A model generated the notes under the pieces. The model ran no database searches. It was given only the letters and a program-made list of their open reading frames with translations, and was not told where the DNA came from. Below are positions 11,945-25,818 of a stretch of DNA of 64,000 bases, in pieces; the first letter of the stretch is position 1; the number at the start of each line of letters is the position of its first letter. Made by a program: the position numbers and the translations under genes. The stretch covers positions 139,690-203,689 of the forward strand of contig CAVVQM010000015.1 in NCBI GenBank assembly GCA_963750395.1. Direction: 5' to 3'. The DNA comes from JADJPO01 sp963750395 (GTDB lineage Bacteria; Actinomycetota; Actinomycetes; Actinomycetales; Kineosporiaceae).

Positions 11945-12456
11945 TGGCCCCCCTGACCAAGACCGCTCGGCACCGCACCATCGTCGATCTGTTGCGCCGG
12001 CACCTGGTGCGCTCGCAGACCGAACTGGCCGAGCTGCTCGCCACCGACGGCATGGTGGTCACCCAGGCCACCCTGTCTCGCGACCTGTTCGAGCTCGGCG
12101 CCGTCAAGGTGCGCCACTCGGGCGGCCTCGTCTACGCCGTACCCGGCGAGGGCGGTGATCGGACGCCGCTGGCGGGGATCAGCCAGGAGGTGCTCGACGC
12201 CCGCCTGGCCAGGCTCTGCGAGGAACTGCTGGTGGGTGCGGAGGCGTCCGCGAACCTGGTCATCCTGCGCACCCCACCGGGGGCGGCCCAGCTGCTCGCC
12301 TCGGCGATCGACCAGTCCTACCTGCCCGACCTGCTCGGCACCATCGCCGGGGACGACACCATCCTGGTGGTCGCCCGTGATGCGACCGGCGGGCCGGGCG
12401 TCGCCACCCGATTCCTCGATCTCGCCCAGCACGGTGACCAACCGGAGGAGACGTGA
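11944..12456 (+). CDS. argR: Arginine repressor ArgR
   Basis: Arginine-dependent DNA-binding repressor, 170 residues. The N-terminal winged helix (residues about 1-75) contains RSQTELAELLATDGMVVTQATLSRDL, the recognition segment. The C-terminal domain (about 90-165) has the oligomerisation and arginine-binding region, with GTIAGDDTILVVARD matching the family motif GTIAGDDT. The start shares a base with the argF stop. Presence of the repressor inside the operon suggests autoregulation through the operator candidate at 5961-5988. Confidence 0.95.
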   Translation: MAPLTKTARHRTIVDLLRRHLVRSQTELAELLATDGMVVTQATLSRDLFELGAVKVRHSGGLVYAVPGEGGDRTPLAGISQEVLDARLARLCEELLVGAEASANLVILRTPPGAAQLLASAIDQSYLPDLLGTIAGDDTILVVARDATGGPGVATRFLDLAQHGDQPEET

Positions 12457-13911
12457 CGCAGACACCCACCCCCACGGCCGGCCCCGGCGGCGGCCCGGTC
12501 AAGCTCTGGGGCGGGAGGTTCGGTTCCGGACCCGCGGCGGCGCTCGAGGCGCTGTCGGCCTCGGTCCACTTCGACTGGGTCCTGGCGCCCTACGACATCG
12601 CCGGTTCGAGGGCGCACGCCCGTCAGTTGCACGCCGCCGGTCTGCTCAGCACGGCCGACAGGGACGCCATGCTCGCCGGACTGGACACCCTGGCCGCGGA
12701 CGTCGCGACCGGCGCCTTCACCGGGACACCGGCCGACGAGGACGTGCACACCGCCCTCGAGCGCGGCCTGATCGAGCGGGTCGGACCCGAGCTGGGCGGG
12801 CGTCTGCGGGCCGGGCGCTCCCGCAACGATCAGGTGGCCACCCTGTACCGCATGTACCTGCGCGATGCCGCCCGCGCGATCGCCGGCCAGGTGCTCGATC
12901 TCTGCACGGCGCTGATCGAGCAGGCGGAGCGCCACCCCCGGGCGGTCATGCCCGGTCGCACGCACTTCCAGCACGCCCAGCCGGTCCTGCTCGCGCATCA
13001 CCTGCAGGCTCACGGACAGGCCCTGGCCCGCGACGTCCAGAGACTGCGCGACTGGGACGCCCGGGCCGACTCCTCCCCCTACGGCGGTGGGGCACTCGCC
13101 GGCTCCTCGCTCGGTCTGGACCCGCAGGCGATCGCCGCCGAGCTCGGCTTCTCCTCGACCTGCGACAACTCGATCGACGGCACCGCGAGTCGCGACGTGG
13201 TCGCCGAGATCGCCTTCGTGCTGGCCATGATCGGGGTCGACGTCTCCCGGATCGCCGAGGAGATCATCGTCTACGCGACCGCCGAGTTCGGCTTCGTGGA
13301 GCTGGACGACGCGTTCGCCACCGGCTCGTCGATCATGCCCCAGAAGAAGAACCCGGACATCGCCGAACTGGCCCGCGGCAAGTCCGGGCGGCTGATCGGC
13401 AACCTCGCCGGCCTGCTCGCCACGCTCAAGGCGCTGCCACTGGCGTACAACCGTGACCTCCAGGAGGACAAGGAGCCGGTGATCGACTCGATCGACCAGC
13501 TCGCGATCCTGCTGCCCGCGTTCACCGGCATGATCGCCACCCTTCGTTTCGACGTCGACCGGCTCGCCGAGCTCGCCCCGCGCGGGCTTCTCGCTGGCCA
13601 CCGACATCGCCGAATGGCTCGTCCGGCAGGGGGTTCCCTTCCGCCAGGCGCACGAACTCGCCGGCGAGTGCGTCCGGGCCTGCGAGGTCCGGGGGATCGG
13701 CCTGGAGGACCTGACCGACGCCGACCTCGCCGCGATCTCGCCGCAGCTGAACCCGGCCGTGCGCGAGGTGCTCGACGTCGCCGGCTCGCTGGCCTCGCGC
13801 GACGGGCACGGAGGGACGGCGCCGGCGCGGGTCGACGAGCAACGCGACCGGTTGGTGGTCACCCTGGCCGGCCTCGCCGAGTGGGCCGGGACCCCGATCG
13901 TCCGTCGATGA
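12453..13911 (+). CDS. argH: Argininosuccinate lyase, one apparent frameshift
   Basis: Splits argininosuccinate to arginine and fumarate. The protein starts at GTG 12453, overlapping the argR stop. Family motifs are WGGRFGSGP, SRNDQVAT, PGRTHFQHAQP, and the fumarase-superfamily signature GSSIMPQKKNPD. One extra G in a GGG run near 13585 (after LAELAPRG) shifts the frame; the remainder (FSLATDIAEWLVRQGVPF to TPIVRR) is in the next frame and stops at 13911. Total length of about 485 residues is normal. argG, which lies between argR and argH in mycobacteria, is not here. Confidence 0.93.
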
Positions 13912-14633
13912 TCGAACCCGTCCGCTGGGCCCGCACCGACCTGCAGGCCGGTGCGCTGGAGGTGGCCCCGAGGCTGCTCGGCGCGGTGCTCGTGCACGAG
14001 ACGACGGATCGGGCCGGGGCACCCGGCCGGGTCGCGGTCCGCGTCACCGAGGTCGAGGCGTACGCGGGGGCGGGCGATCCGGGTTCACACGGATTCCGGG
14101 GGCCGACACCGCGCACGCAGGTGATGTTCGGCCCGCCCGGACATCTCTACGTGTACTTCACCTACGGCATGCACTGGTGCGCCAACGTGGTCTGCGGGCC
14201 GGACGGGGTGTGTTCCGCCGTCCTGCTGCGCGCCGGTGAGGTGATCGAGGGGGTCCAGCAGGCCAGGCGGCGACGGGTCTCGCCCCAGGGCGTCCTGCCG
14301 CGCGAGGTCGATCTGGCCCGTGGCCCGGCACGACTGGCTCGGGCCCTCGGCCTGGACGGCGGCCACAACGGTGTCGATCTGTTCGCCGGCGGCCCCCTTC
14401 GCCTGGAGCGGACCCGCGCCCCGATCCGGCAGGATGACGTGCGCACCGGCGGGCGGGTCGGTCTGACCGGCCAGGGTGGCGATCCGACGGTCTTCCCCTG
14501 GCGGTTCTGGCTGGACGGAGAGCCGACCGTCTCGCCCTATCGACCCGGCCGCCCACGCAGACGGCGTGCCGCATCCGGCGGCATGCGCGACCGATCCGCG
14601 GATCGAGCCCCGAGAGGACCTTCCACACCGTGA
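13908..14633 (+). CDS. mpg: DNA-3-methyladenine glycosylase (AAG/Mpg family)
   Basis: Monofunctional base-excision repair glycosylase of the AAG family, which removes alkylated purines. 241 residues. Conserved segments are LLGAVLVHE, the catalytic region VTEVEAYAGAGDPGSHGFRGPT, MFGPPGHLYVYFTYGMHWCANVV, and LLRAGEVIEG. The Arg-rich tail (RPRRRRAASGG) is an extension. ATG at 13908 overlaps the argH stop and the stop overlaps the GTG of tyrS. mpg directly before tyrS is also the arrangement in mycobacteria. Confidence 0.92.
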   Translation: MIEPVRWARTDLQAGALEVAPRLLGAVLVHETTDRAGAPGRVAVRVTEVEAYAGAGDPGSHGFRGPTPRTQVMFGPPGHLYVYFTYGMHWCANVVCGPDGVCSAVLLRAGEVIEGVQQARRRRVSPQGVLPREVDLARGPARLARALGLDGGHNGVDLFAGGPLRLERTRAPIRQDDVRTGGRVGLTGQGGDPTVFPWRFWLDGEPTVSPYRPGRPRRRRAASGGMRDRSADRAPRGPSTP

Positions 14634-15931
14634 GCCACACCGTGAGCCGCACCGACGGGACCCCGGGCGAGGACCTGGTCGAGGAGTTGACCTGGCGGGG
14701 GCTGATAGCCCAGTGCACGGACGAGGACGCCATCCGTTCCGCCCTGTCCTCGGGACCGGTGACCCTCTACTGCGGCTTCGACCCCACGGCGCCCAGCCTG
14801 CACTTCGGCAACTTCGTCCAGTTGGTCGTCCTGCGGCGGCTCCAACGGGCCGGACACCGGGTGATCTGCCTGGTCGGCGGGTCGACCGGCCTGATCGGCG
14901 ACCCGAGACCGACCGCCGAACGGGCACTGCGGACCAAGGAGGACACGGCCGCCAACGTGGCCCGGATCACGTCACTGGTACGGCCGTTCCTGGACTTCGA
15001 GGGGGACAACCCCGCGCTGCTGGTGGACAACCTGGACTGGACGGCGCCGATGAGCGCGCTGGACTTCCTGCGCGACATCGGCAAGCACTTCCGGGTGAAC
15101 CAGATGATCCGCAAGGAGGCTGTGGCGGCTCGTCTGCAGAGCCAGGAGGGCATCTCCTACACCGAGTTCAGCTACCAACTGCTGCAGGCGCTGGACTATC
15201 TGCATCTCCACCGCACGTACGGCTGCACCCTGCAGACGGGCGGGTCGGACCAGTGGGGGAACCTGATCGCGGGGGTCGACCTGATCCACCGTGCCGAAGG
15301 GGTCGGGGTGCACGCTCTGACCACCCCGTTGCTCACCGACTCCACCGGCGTGAAGTTCGGCAAGAGCGAGGGCAATGCGATCTGGCTCTCCGCCGACATG
15401 ACCACTCCGTACGCCTTCTACCAGTACTTCCTCAACGTCGAGGACGCCTCCGTCGTGGCGCTGCTGAGGGTCTTCAGCGATCGCGGCCGCGCCGAGATCG
15501 AGGAACTGGAACAGGCCACGGCCGAGCGGCCGCAGGCCCGCCTGGCCCAACGCGCGCTGGCCGGCGACGTCACCGCCCTCGTCCACGGTGCGGACGTCGC
15601 CCGGCGGGTCGAGCTGGCCAGCCGGGCACTGTTCGGGCGGGCGGACCTTGCCGACCTGGACGTCGCGACCCTCGCCGACGCGGTGCGGGAGCTGCCGACC
15701 GTCAGGCTGAGCCGTGGTGAACCCGGGGTGGTGGAGGTGCTGGCCGACTCGGGACTGGTGCCCAGCAGGTCGGCCGCCCGCCGGGCGATCGGCGAGGGTG
15801 GCGCCTACGTGAACAACGTGAAGGTGACCGCCGAGGACGCAGTCATCGGCGGCGATCAGCTGCTGCACGGACGGTGGGCGTTGCTGCGCCGCGGCCGGCG
15901 CTCCCTGGCCGTCGTCGAGATCGTCTCCTGA
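14630..15931 (+). CDS. tyrS: Tyrosine-tRNA ligase
   Basis: Class I aminoacyl-tRNA synthetase that charges tRNA-Tyr, 433 residues. The HIGH-like motif is HFGN (in APSLHFGNFVQL), the tyrosine pocket includes QALDYLHLHRTYGC and GGSDQWGN, and the KMSKS-like motif is KFGKS. A C-terminal S4 RNA-binding domain (about 365-430, ARRAIGEGGAYVNN) follows. The GTG at 14630 overlaps the mpg stop and has GAGAGGA 12 bases upstream; a second GTG at 14642 is possible. This is the last gene before the rRNA operon. Confidence 0.96.
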   Translation: MSHTVSRTDGTPGEDLVEELTWRGLIAQCTDEDAIRSALSSGPVTLYCGFDPTAPSLHFGNFVQLVVLRRLQRAGHRVICLVGGSTGLIGDPRPTAERALRTKEDTAANVARITSLVRPFLDFEGDNPALLVDNLDWTAPMSALDFLRDIGKHFRVNQMIRKEAVAARLQSQEGISYTEFSYQLLQALDYLHLHRTYGCTLQTGGSDQWGNLIAGVDLIHRAEGVGVHALTTPLLTDSTGVKFGKSEGNAIWLSADMTTPYAFYQYFLNVEDASVVALLRVFSDRGRAEIEELEQATAERPQARLAQRALAGDVTALVHGADVARRVELASRALFGRADLADLDVATLADAVRELPTVRLSRGEPGVVEVLADSGLVPSRSAARRAIGEGGAYVNNVKVTAEDAVIGGDQLLHGRWALLRRGRRSLAVVEIVS

Positions 15932-15982
15932 AGTCGCATCGCCGCAGGTCAGACGGCAGGTCAAGGCCCCGACGGCCTCGAT

Positions 15983-16011
15983 TTGACTCTGGCATCCGGC
16001 CTCCGTAGTGT
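15983..16011 (+). promoter_or_regulatory. rRNA promoter P1
   Basis: TTGACT (15983-15988), a 17-base spacer and TAGTGT (16006-16011) form a good sigma-70-type promoter, 52 bases after the tyrS stop and about 460 bases before the 16S rRNA. It is the first of three in-tandem candidates. Confidence 0.6.
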
Positions 16012-16114
16012 TCTGGTCGTTCACCCGACAGGGAGGAACGGACACCACGGTGGCCGGTCCCACGGGGGAGCCCCCACAAGATCCATTAGATCCTTCGGCA
16101 TGCCCGGAGTGGAC

Positions 16115-16143
16115 TGGTCAACGAGGGGATGGTCGACTACGAT
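16115..16143 (+). promoter_or_regulatory. rRNA promoter P2 candidate
   Basis: TGGTCA (16115-16120), a 17-base spacer and TACGAT (16138-16143). Weaker -35 than P1, but with an ideal spacer and a good -10 hexamer. Tandem promoters before rRNA operons are usual in actinobacteria. Confidence 0.45.
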
Positions 16144-16165
16144 CGGGCAGTTCCACCTAGTGGAA

Positions 16166-16194
16166 TTGACCCGGATCAGCGGGAGACCTAAGTT
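16166..16194 (+). promoter_or_regulatory. rRNA promoter P3 candidate
   Basis: TTGACC (16166-16171), a 17-base spacer and TAAGTT (16189-16194), the closest of the tandem promoters to the 16S gene. Confidence 0.55.
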
Positions 16195-16469
16195 AGAAGG
16201 GTTGCCCCAAGCGAAGGCCGAGAGGCCGGAGTTGGTGCGCGTCCGCTCCTTGAGAACTCAACAGCGTGCCAAAAGTCGATGCCAAAATAACCTCGTCAAT
16301 GAGGTGGCTCGAAGCGGGTCCGTCGGATCCGTGTCGGATCGATCTCGTGACGATTCCTTTGGTAGAGATGGATGAGCTAGTAGTTCATCTGCTCAGCCAG
16401 ATCACGGTCCTTCGTGAGCCGACTTCGAGATGTCGGCGTCCCGTCCTCGGACAGGTCGTCGTTACAGAC
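16195..16469 (+). promoter_or_regulatory. 16S rRNA leader with antitermination/processing element
   Basis: Non-coding leader between P3 and the mature 16S. It contains CTTGAGAACTCAACAG (about 16249-16264), an element repeated in the 16S-23S spacer as CTTGAGAACTGCACAG (18333-18348). The position before each large rRNA fits a boxA-like antitermination or processing role. No protein-coding gene is seen between the tyrS stop and the 16S. Confidence 0.5.
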
Positions 16470-21484
<5,015 letters not shown>

Positions 21485-21552
21485 AGATATGCTACGCGTC
21501 CACTGTGCGGTTCCCGAGATGCGGTCGGGAATTCGATGACATCTCCATAGAG

Positions 21553-21671
21553 TTTCGGCGGCCATAGCGACGGGGAAACGCCCGGCTCCATTCCGAACCC
21601 GGAAGCTAAGCCCGTCTGCGCCGATGGTACTGCCCGGGGGACTGGGTGGGAGAGTAGGACGCCGCCGGACA
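21553..21671 (+). rRNA. rrf: 5S ribosomal RNA
   Basis: About 119 nt. Starts TTTCGGCGGCCATAGCG and ends GAGTAGGACGCCGCCGGAC; the two ends are complementary. The conserved CCCGGCTCCATTCCGAACC and GCCGATGGTACTGC blocks are present. It lies 68 bases after the 23S, in the same transcript. Confidence 0.96.
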
Positions 21672-21678
21672 TCTTTCA

Positions 21679-21720
21679 CGATGGCGGCCACCCGTGTGGG
21701 TGGCCGCCATCGTTGTTTTG
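21679..21720 (+). terminator. rRNA operon intrinsic terminator
   Basis: A perfect 15-bp hairpin (21679-21693 with 21698-21712) around a GTGT tetraloop is followed by TTGTTTTG. It comes right after the 5S gene and is the strongest terminator in the window. Confidence 0.95.
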
Positions 21721-21797
21721 TCGGCATGCGACGATGCACTGGCGCTCGGCATCAGGAACGAACTCGGTACGACGGACCAATGCTTGGAGGCTCGCTG

Positions 21798-22655
21798 GTG
21801 AAGGGAAGCGGTCGGGAGCGGCCCGGGGGTGACCGCGGAGCACGTCGCACCCCCCGCTCGGGAGGAGATCGCGGGCCGCGCAGGGACGCACCCACGGGAC
21901 GGGCGGAGCGCGACCGGGAACCGCGTGGGGTTGATCGTCGGCCACCGCCGCCGGCGGGGCCGAGGATTCCCGACGAGGTGACCGGTCAGGAGCTCGACCG
22001 CAGTGTGCGCGCCGAGTTGGCCGGGTTGGGCTCACAGGCGACCTTCGTCGCCCGGCACCTGGTGATGGTGGGCCTCCTGCTCGACGACGAGCCCGGACTC
22101 GCCTGGGAACATGCCGTGGCGGCCCGTGCCCGGGGAGCCCGGCTGGCCGTCGTCCGCGAGGCGGCCGGTCTGGCCGCCTATCACGCCGGCCGCTACGCGG
22201 ACGCACTCGCGGAGTTGCGCACGGTGCGGCGCATCACGGGCTCCGACCAGCACCTGCCGATCATGGCCGACTGCGAGCGGGGCCTGGGCCGTCCCGAGCG
22301 CGCCCTGGAGCTGGCCGAGCAGGCCGCCCGTCTCCCGCTCGAGCAGCGCATCGAACTGCAGATCGTCGTCTCGGGCGCTCGGGCCGACCTCGGCCAACTG
22401 GACGCCGCCGTCCTCGCGGTACAGCTACCCGAGCTGGAGGCCATCAGCGACGAACCGTGGCTCGGCAGGCTCCGTGCGGCCTACGCCACGGCCCTGGCCG
22501 CGGTCGGGCGCGACGACGAATCGGCTCTGTGGGCCGGGCGGGCCGGCCCCTGGTGGCAGGACGGCTCACCCGAGGAGATCGAGGAGCTCGAGGAACTGGA
22601 CCTGGATGCGCCCGACGTGACCCGACCCGAGCAGGCGAGCGAGGGCTCGCGGTGA
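21798..22655 (+). CDS. Tetratricopeptide-repeat protein with basic, disordered N-terminus
   Basis: 285 residues; the orthologue position corresponds to the mycobacterial TPR protein between tyrS and the HAD phosphatase. Residues 1-55 are rich in Arg, Gly and Pro and probably disordered. Residues about 60-250 form helix-turn-helix TPR-like repeats (AGLAAYHAGRYADALAELRTV, then ERGLGRPERALELAEQAAR), and the tail is acidic (EEIEELEELDLD). The GTG at 21798 is preferred because GGAGG lies 8 bases upstream; an ATG at 21780 lacks one. The stop overlaps the next start (GTGA). It probably acts as a protein-protein scaffold; no partner is evident. Confidence 0.8.
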   Translation: MKGSGRERPGGDRGARRTPRSGGDRGPRRDAPTGRAERDREPRGVDRRPPPPAGPRIPDEVTGQELDRSVRAELAGLGSQATFVARHLVMVGLLLDDEPGLAWEHAVAARARGARLAVVREAAGLAAYHAGRYADALAELRTVRRITGSDQHLPIMADCERGLGRPERALELAEQAARLPLEQRIELQIVVSGARADLGQLDAAVLAVQLPELEAISDEPWLGRLRAAYATALAAVGRDDESALWAGRAGPWWQDGSPEEIEELEELDLDAPDVTRPEQASEGSR

Positions 22656-23734
22656 GCGCGTCGCCGGCCACCGCATCGCCTGTGCCGCAGGGCCTCGGAG
22701 CCACCGAGGGTCCCCTGGCGGCGGCTCACGACCTGCTGATCCTGGACCTCGACGGCGTGGTCTACGTGGGTCCGAGGGCGGTGCCGGGAGCGGCCGAGGC
22801 GCTGGGTGCCGTCCGCGGGGGTGACACCGGAAGCCCGGTGCCGTGCTGCTACCTGACCAACAACGCCAGCCGCACGCCCGGGACCGTGGCCGGCCATCTG
22901 AACGAGCTCGGTATCCACGCCACCGAGGACGAGATCCTCACCTCCGCCCAGGTCGCGGCCGCACTCCTGGCCGCCAGGCTGCCCGCCGATTCGCGGATCC
23001 TTCTGGTCGGGGGCGACGGACTGCGCGAGGCCCTGCTCGAGGAGGGGCTGGCCCCGGTCGCCTCGATGGACGAGGACCCGGTGGCCGTCGTCCAGGGATT
23101 CAATCCCGAGATCTGTTGGGCCCACCTCGCCGGCGGCGCCCACGCCGTCCGGGCCGGTCTGTTCTGGGTCGCCTCGAACCTCGACCTGACCGTGCCCACC
23201 GAACACGGACCCGCCCCCGGCAACGGGTCGCTGGTCGCCGCGGTGGCCGCCGCGGGCGGCCGGGACCCGGACCTCGTGGCGGGCAAACCCCAGCCCGAGC
23301 CCTTCCTTGAGGCCGCTCGCCGCAACGCCTCGACCCGGCCCCTGGTCGTCGGCGACCGGCTGGACACCGATCTGGAGGGGGGCAGAGCCGCCGGGATGCC
23401 GGGACTGGCCGTGTTGACCGGGGTGAGCACCGCGTCCGATCTGGTGCTCGCCGCACCGCACACACGTCCCCGCTATCTGTCCCTGGACCTGTCCGGTCTG
23501 CTCCAGTCACACCCACAGGTCGACGTCCGAGACGGTCAGGCGACCTGCCGGGGCGCCACGGTTCGTCTCGAGGACGGTCGGCTGCGGGTCGTCGAGGCCG
23601 GTGGCGAGCCGGTGGACCTGTTGCGAGCGGCCTGTGGCAGCGCCTGGGCGAGCGAGGGACTCGAGCGGGCGGGTCTGCAGGAACTGCTGCAGACGCTGAG
23701 TGGCTTCGACTCCGCCCGGAGGTGGGCGCGGTAG
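22652..23734 (+). CDS. HAD-IIA family phosphatase
   Basis: 360-residue haloacid dehalogenase-like phosphatase of the IIA (NagD/PGP) type. Motif I is LLILDLDGVVYVG (nucleophile and acid/base Asp), motif II is CYLTNNASRTP, motif III lysine is in VAGKPQPEPF, and motif IV is VVGDRLDTDLEGGRAAGM. The C-terminal 90 residues extend beyond the HAD fold and resemble the extra domain of the actinobacterial orthologues found next to tlyA. The substrate is unknown, though this class acts on small phosphates such as phosphoglycolate or glycerol phosphate. GTG 22652 overlaps the previous stop. Confidence 0.85.
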   Translation: MSASPATASPVPQGLGATEGPLAAAHDLLILDLDGVVYVGPRAVPGAAEALGAVRGGDTGSPVPCCYLTNNASRTPGTVAGHLNELGIHATEDEILTSAQVAAALLAARLPADSRILLVGGDGLREALLEEGLAPVASMDEDPVAVVQGFNPEICWAHLAGGAHAVRAGLFWVASNLDLTVPTEHGPAPGNGSLVAAVAAAGGRDPDLVAGKPQPEPFLEAARRNASTRPLVVGDRLDTDLEGGRAAGMPGLAVLTGVSTASDLVLAAPHTRPRYLSLDLSGLLQSHPQVDVRDGQATCRGATVRLEDGRLRVVEAGGEPVDLLRAACGSAWASEGLERAGLQELLQTLSGFDSARRWAR

Positions 23735-23776
23735 CGTGATCTGCGAGGACGTCAGCACCCACGGACGGAGGGCCGA

Positions 23777-24007
23777 ATGACCGCCAGCGACGCACAGCCG
23801 ACCGATGAGGATGCCTGGGCGGATGGCACCGACCAGACCAGCGAGCCCGGACAGGACCCTGGGCCACCGGTGACCGGCGACCCCGCCTTGGACGAGATGC
23901 TTCGGGCGCTGGCCTCCTCCTCGGAGGTGCCCCTGGCAGACCAGCTGCCGATCATCGAGGCCGTGCACCGCGGTCTGCAGGACCGGCTGGCCGACGTCGA
24001 GGGCTGA
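23777..24007 (+). CDS. Small acidic conserved protein between HAD phosphatase and tlyA
   Basis: 76 residues. The first 38 are acidic and likely disordered; the last 38 form a helical conserved part (DPALDEMLRALASSSEVPLADQLPIIEAVHRGLQDRLADVEG). A similar small gene sits at the same place in mycobacteria and streptomycetes. ATG 23777 has GGACGGAGGG 7-15 bases upstream. No function is known to me. It is 3 bases from tlyA and almost certainly co-translated. Confidence 0.8.
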   Translation: MTASDAQPTDEDAWADGTDQTSEPGQDPGPPVTGDPALDEMLRALASSSEVPLADQLPIIEAVHRGLQDRLADVEG

Positions 24008-24010
24008 TCC

Positions 24011-24868
24011 ATGACCACCCGGCGGCGGCTGGATGCCGAGCTGGTCCGCCGGGGCCTGGCCCGATCCCGCGGCCACGCCGAGGAACTGCTCAGGGCAGGC
24101 CGGGTGACGGTGGCAGGGCAACAGGCCACCAAGGCCGCGACGCAGGTGGAGACCGCCGCGGCCATCCGGGTGATGGACGACGACCCGGGCGAGCAGTTCG
24201 TCAGCCGGGGCGGGCACAAGCTCACCGGCGCCCTGGACTCCTTCGGGGCGCGGACCGGACACGGCGGTCTGGCACCCCTGACCGTCGCCGGACGCCGTGC
24301 ATTGGACGCCGGCGCGAGCACCGGCGGCTTCACCGACGTCCTGCTGCGTCGGGACGTGGCACACGTCCTGGCGGTCGACGTCGGCTACGGGCAGCTCGCC
24401 TGGAGCCTGCGCCAGGACGATCGGGTGAGCGTGCTGGAGCGGCTCAACGTCCGGGACCTGACCCCCGGCGCCCTGCCGTACCGGCCGGACCTCGTCGTGG
24501 CGGACCTGTCCTTCATCTCCCTGCGCCTGGTCCTGGCCCCACTGCGCGCGGTGGCCAGCGATGACGCCGACCTGGTGGTCATGGTCAAACCGCAGTTCGA
24601 GGTCGGGCGGCGGCGGCTCGGTGGCGGCGGCGTCGTCCGCGACCCCGACCTGCGGGCCGAGGCGGTGACCGAGGTCGCCTCGACCGCGTACGGTCTGGGT
24701 CTGGGTACCGCCGGGGTCTGCGCGAGCCCCCTGCCGGGTCCCCGCGGCAACGTGGAGTTCTTTCTGTGGCTCCGCGCAGGTGCACCCGAACCGGCTCCGG
24801 ACGAGGTTCGCGCCGTGGTCCAGGCGGCCTCGACCGACACCGCACGGCAGGAGATCCGAGAGGGCTGA
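24011..24868 (+). CDS. tlyA: 16S/23S rRNA 2'-O-methyltransferase TlyA
   Basis: Methylates ribose 2'-OH on both ribosomal subunits; loss causes capreomycin resistance in mycobacteria. 285 residues: an N-terminal S4 RNA-binding domain (1-60, RRLDAELVRRGLARSRGHAEELL), a short linker, then an FtsJ-type Rossmann methyltransferase with SAM motif LDAGASTGGFTDVLL, DLVVADLSFISLR and VMVKPQFEVGR. The catalytic lysine and acidic residues of the FtsJ tetrad appear conserved. The stop TGA at 24866-24868 shares its last base with the nadK start. Confidence 0.94.
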   Translation: MTTRRRLDAELVRRGLARSRGHAEELLRAGRVTVAGQQATKAATQVETAAAIRVMDDDPGEQFVSRGGHKLTGALDSFGARTGHGGLAPLTVAGRRALDAGASTGGFTDVLLRRDVAHVLAVDVGYGQLAWSLRQDDRVSVLERLNVRDLTPGALPYRPDLVVADLSFISLRLVLAPLRAVASDDADLVVMVKPQFEVGRRRLGGGGVVRDPDLRAEAVTEVASTAYGLGLGTAGVCASPLPGPRGNVEFFLWLRAGAPEPAPDEVRAVVQAASTDTARQEIREG

Positions 24869-25809
24869 TGATGAACCCGTTGCCGATGGGCGAGGCGGAC
24901 CGTGGGGTGTTGGTGCTCGCGCACACGGGCCGCCCGGAGGCCGTGCGCGCCGCGGAGGAGGTCGTCGGTCTGCTCGCCGCGGCGGGGATCAATCCGATCT
25001 GTCCCCCGGATGAGGCGTCCGCCCTCTCCGAGACCAGCAGACGGCTGATCCTGATCGCCGACCCCGCCGACGTGCTCGACGCGATCGAGCTGGTGGTCGT
25101 GCTCGGCGGCGACGGCACGATCCTCAGATCGGCCGAGGTGGTGCGCGGCAGCGCCGTCCCGCTGCTCGGGGTGAACCTCGGACACGTGGGGTTCCTCGCC
25201 GAGGCCGAGCGTGACGATCTGGCCGAGACCGTGCACCGGATCGTGCAGCGACACTACGAGGTCGAGGAACGCACCACCCTCGACGTCCTGGTCTCCCTCG
25301 GCGACCGGGTCCTGGGGGTCACCTGGGCGATCAACGAGGCGAGCGTGGAGAAGTGCGCCCGCGAGCGGATGATCGACGTCGTCCTGGAGGTGGACGACCA
25401 TCCCGTGACCGAGTTCGGTTGCGACGGAGTCGTTCTCGCCACACCGACCGGCTCCACCGCCTACGCCTTCTCCGCCGGCGGCCCGGTCGTCTGGCCCGAG
25501 GTCGAGGCGCTGCTGCTGGTGCCGATCAGTGCCCATGCCCTGTTCGCGCGCCCCCTCGTGGTGGCACCGACGTCCGTGCCGGCGGTGGAGGTCGTCTCCG
25601 AGCCCGGGGCCATCCTGTGGTGCGACGGTCGACGCAGCATCGAGCTGCCCCAGGGTGCCCGGGTCGAGGTCCGCCGCTCCCCGCACCCCGTCCGCCTGGC
25701 TCGGCTGGCCCGGCCACCGTTCACGGACCGGCTCGTGGCCAAGTTCCAGCTGCCGGTGCGGGGATGGCGGGGTCGGTCGCGCCACGCGTGGGGCGGCGGC
25801 GGCACCTAG
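24868..25809 (+). CDS. nadK: NAD kinase
   Basis: Phosphorylates NAD to NADP. 313 residues. Has the GGDGT motif (VVLGGDGTILRSAEV), the catalytic NE/D segment ITWAINEASVEK-like (here TWAINEASVEKC), and the Gly-rich TPTGSTAYAFSAGGPVV motif. The ATG at 24868 overlaps the tlyA stop; the ATG at 24871 is also possible and better spaced from AGAGGG (24859-24864). The basic Gly-rich C-terminus (RGWRGRSRHAWGGGG) is an extension. Confidence 0.95.
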   Translation: MMNPLPMGEADRGVLVLAHTGRPEAVRAAEEVVGLLAAAGINPICPPDEASALSETSRRLILIADPADVLDAIELVVVLGGDGTILRSAEVVRGSAVPLLGVNLGHVGFLAEAERDDLAETVHRIVQRHYEVEERTTLDVLVSLGDRVLGVTWAINEASVEKCARERMIDVVLEVDDHPVTEFGCDGVVLATPTGSTAYAFSAGGPVVWPEVEALLLVPISAHALFARPLVVAPTSVPAVEVVSEPGAILWCDGRRSIELPQGARVEVRRSPHPVRLARLARPPFTDRLVAKFQLPVRGWRGRSRHAWGGGGT

Positions 25810-25818
25810 TCTGGGCTG

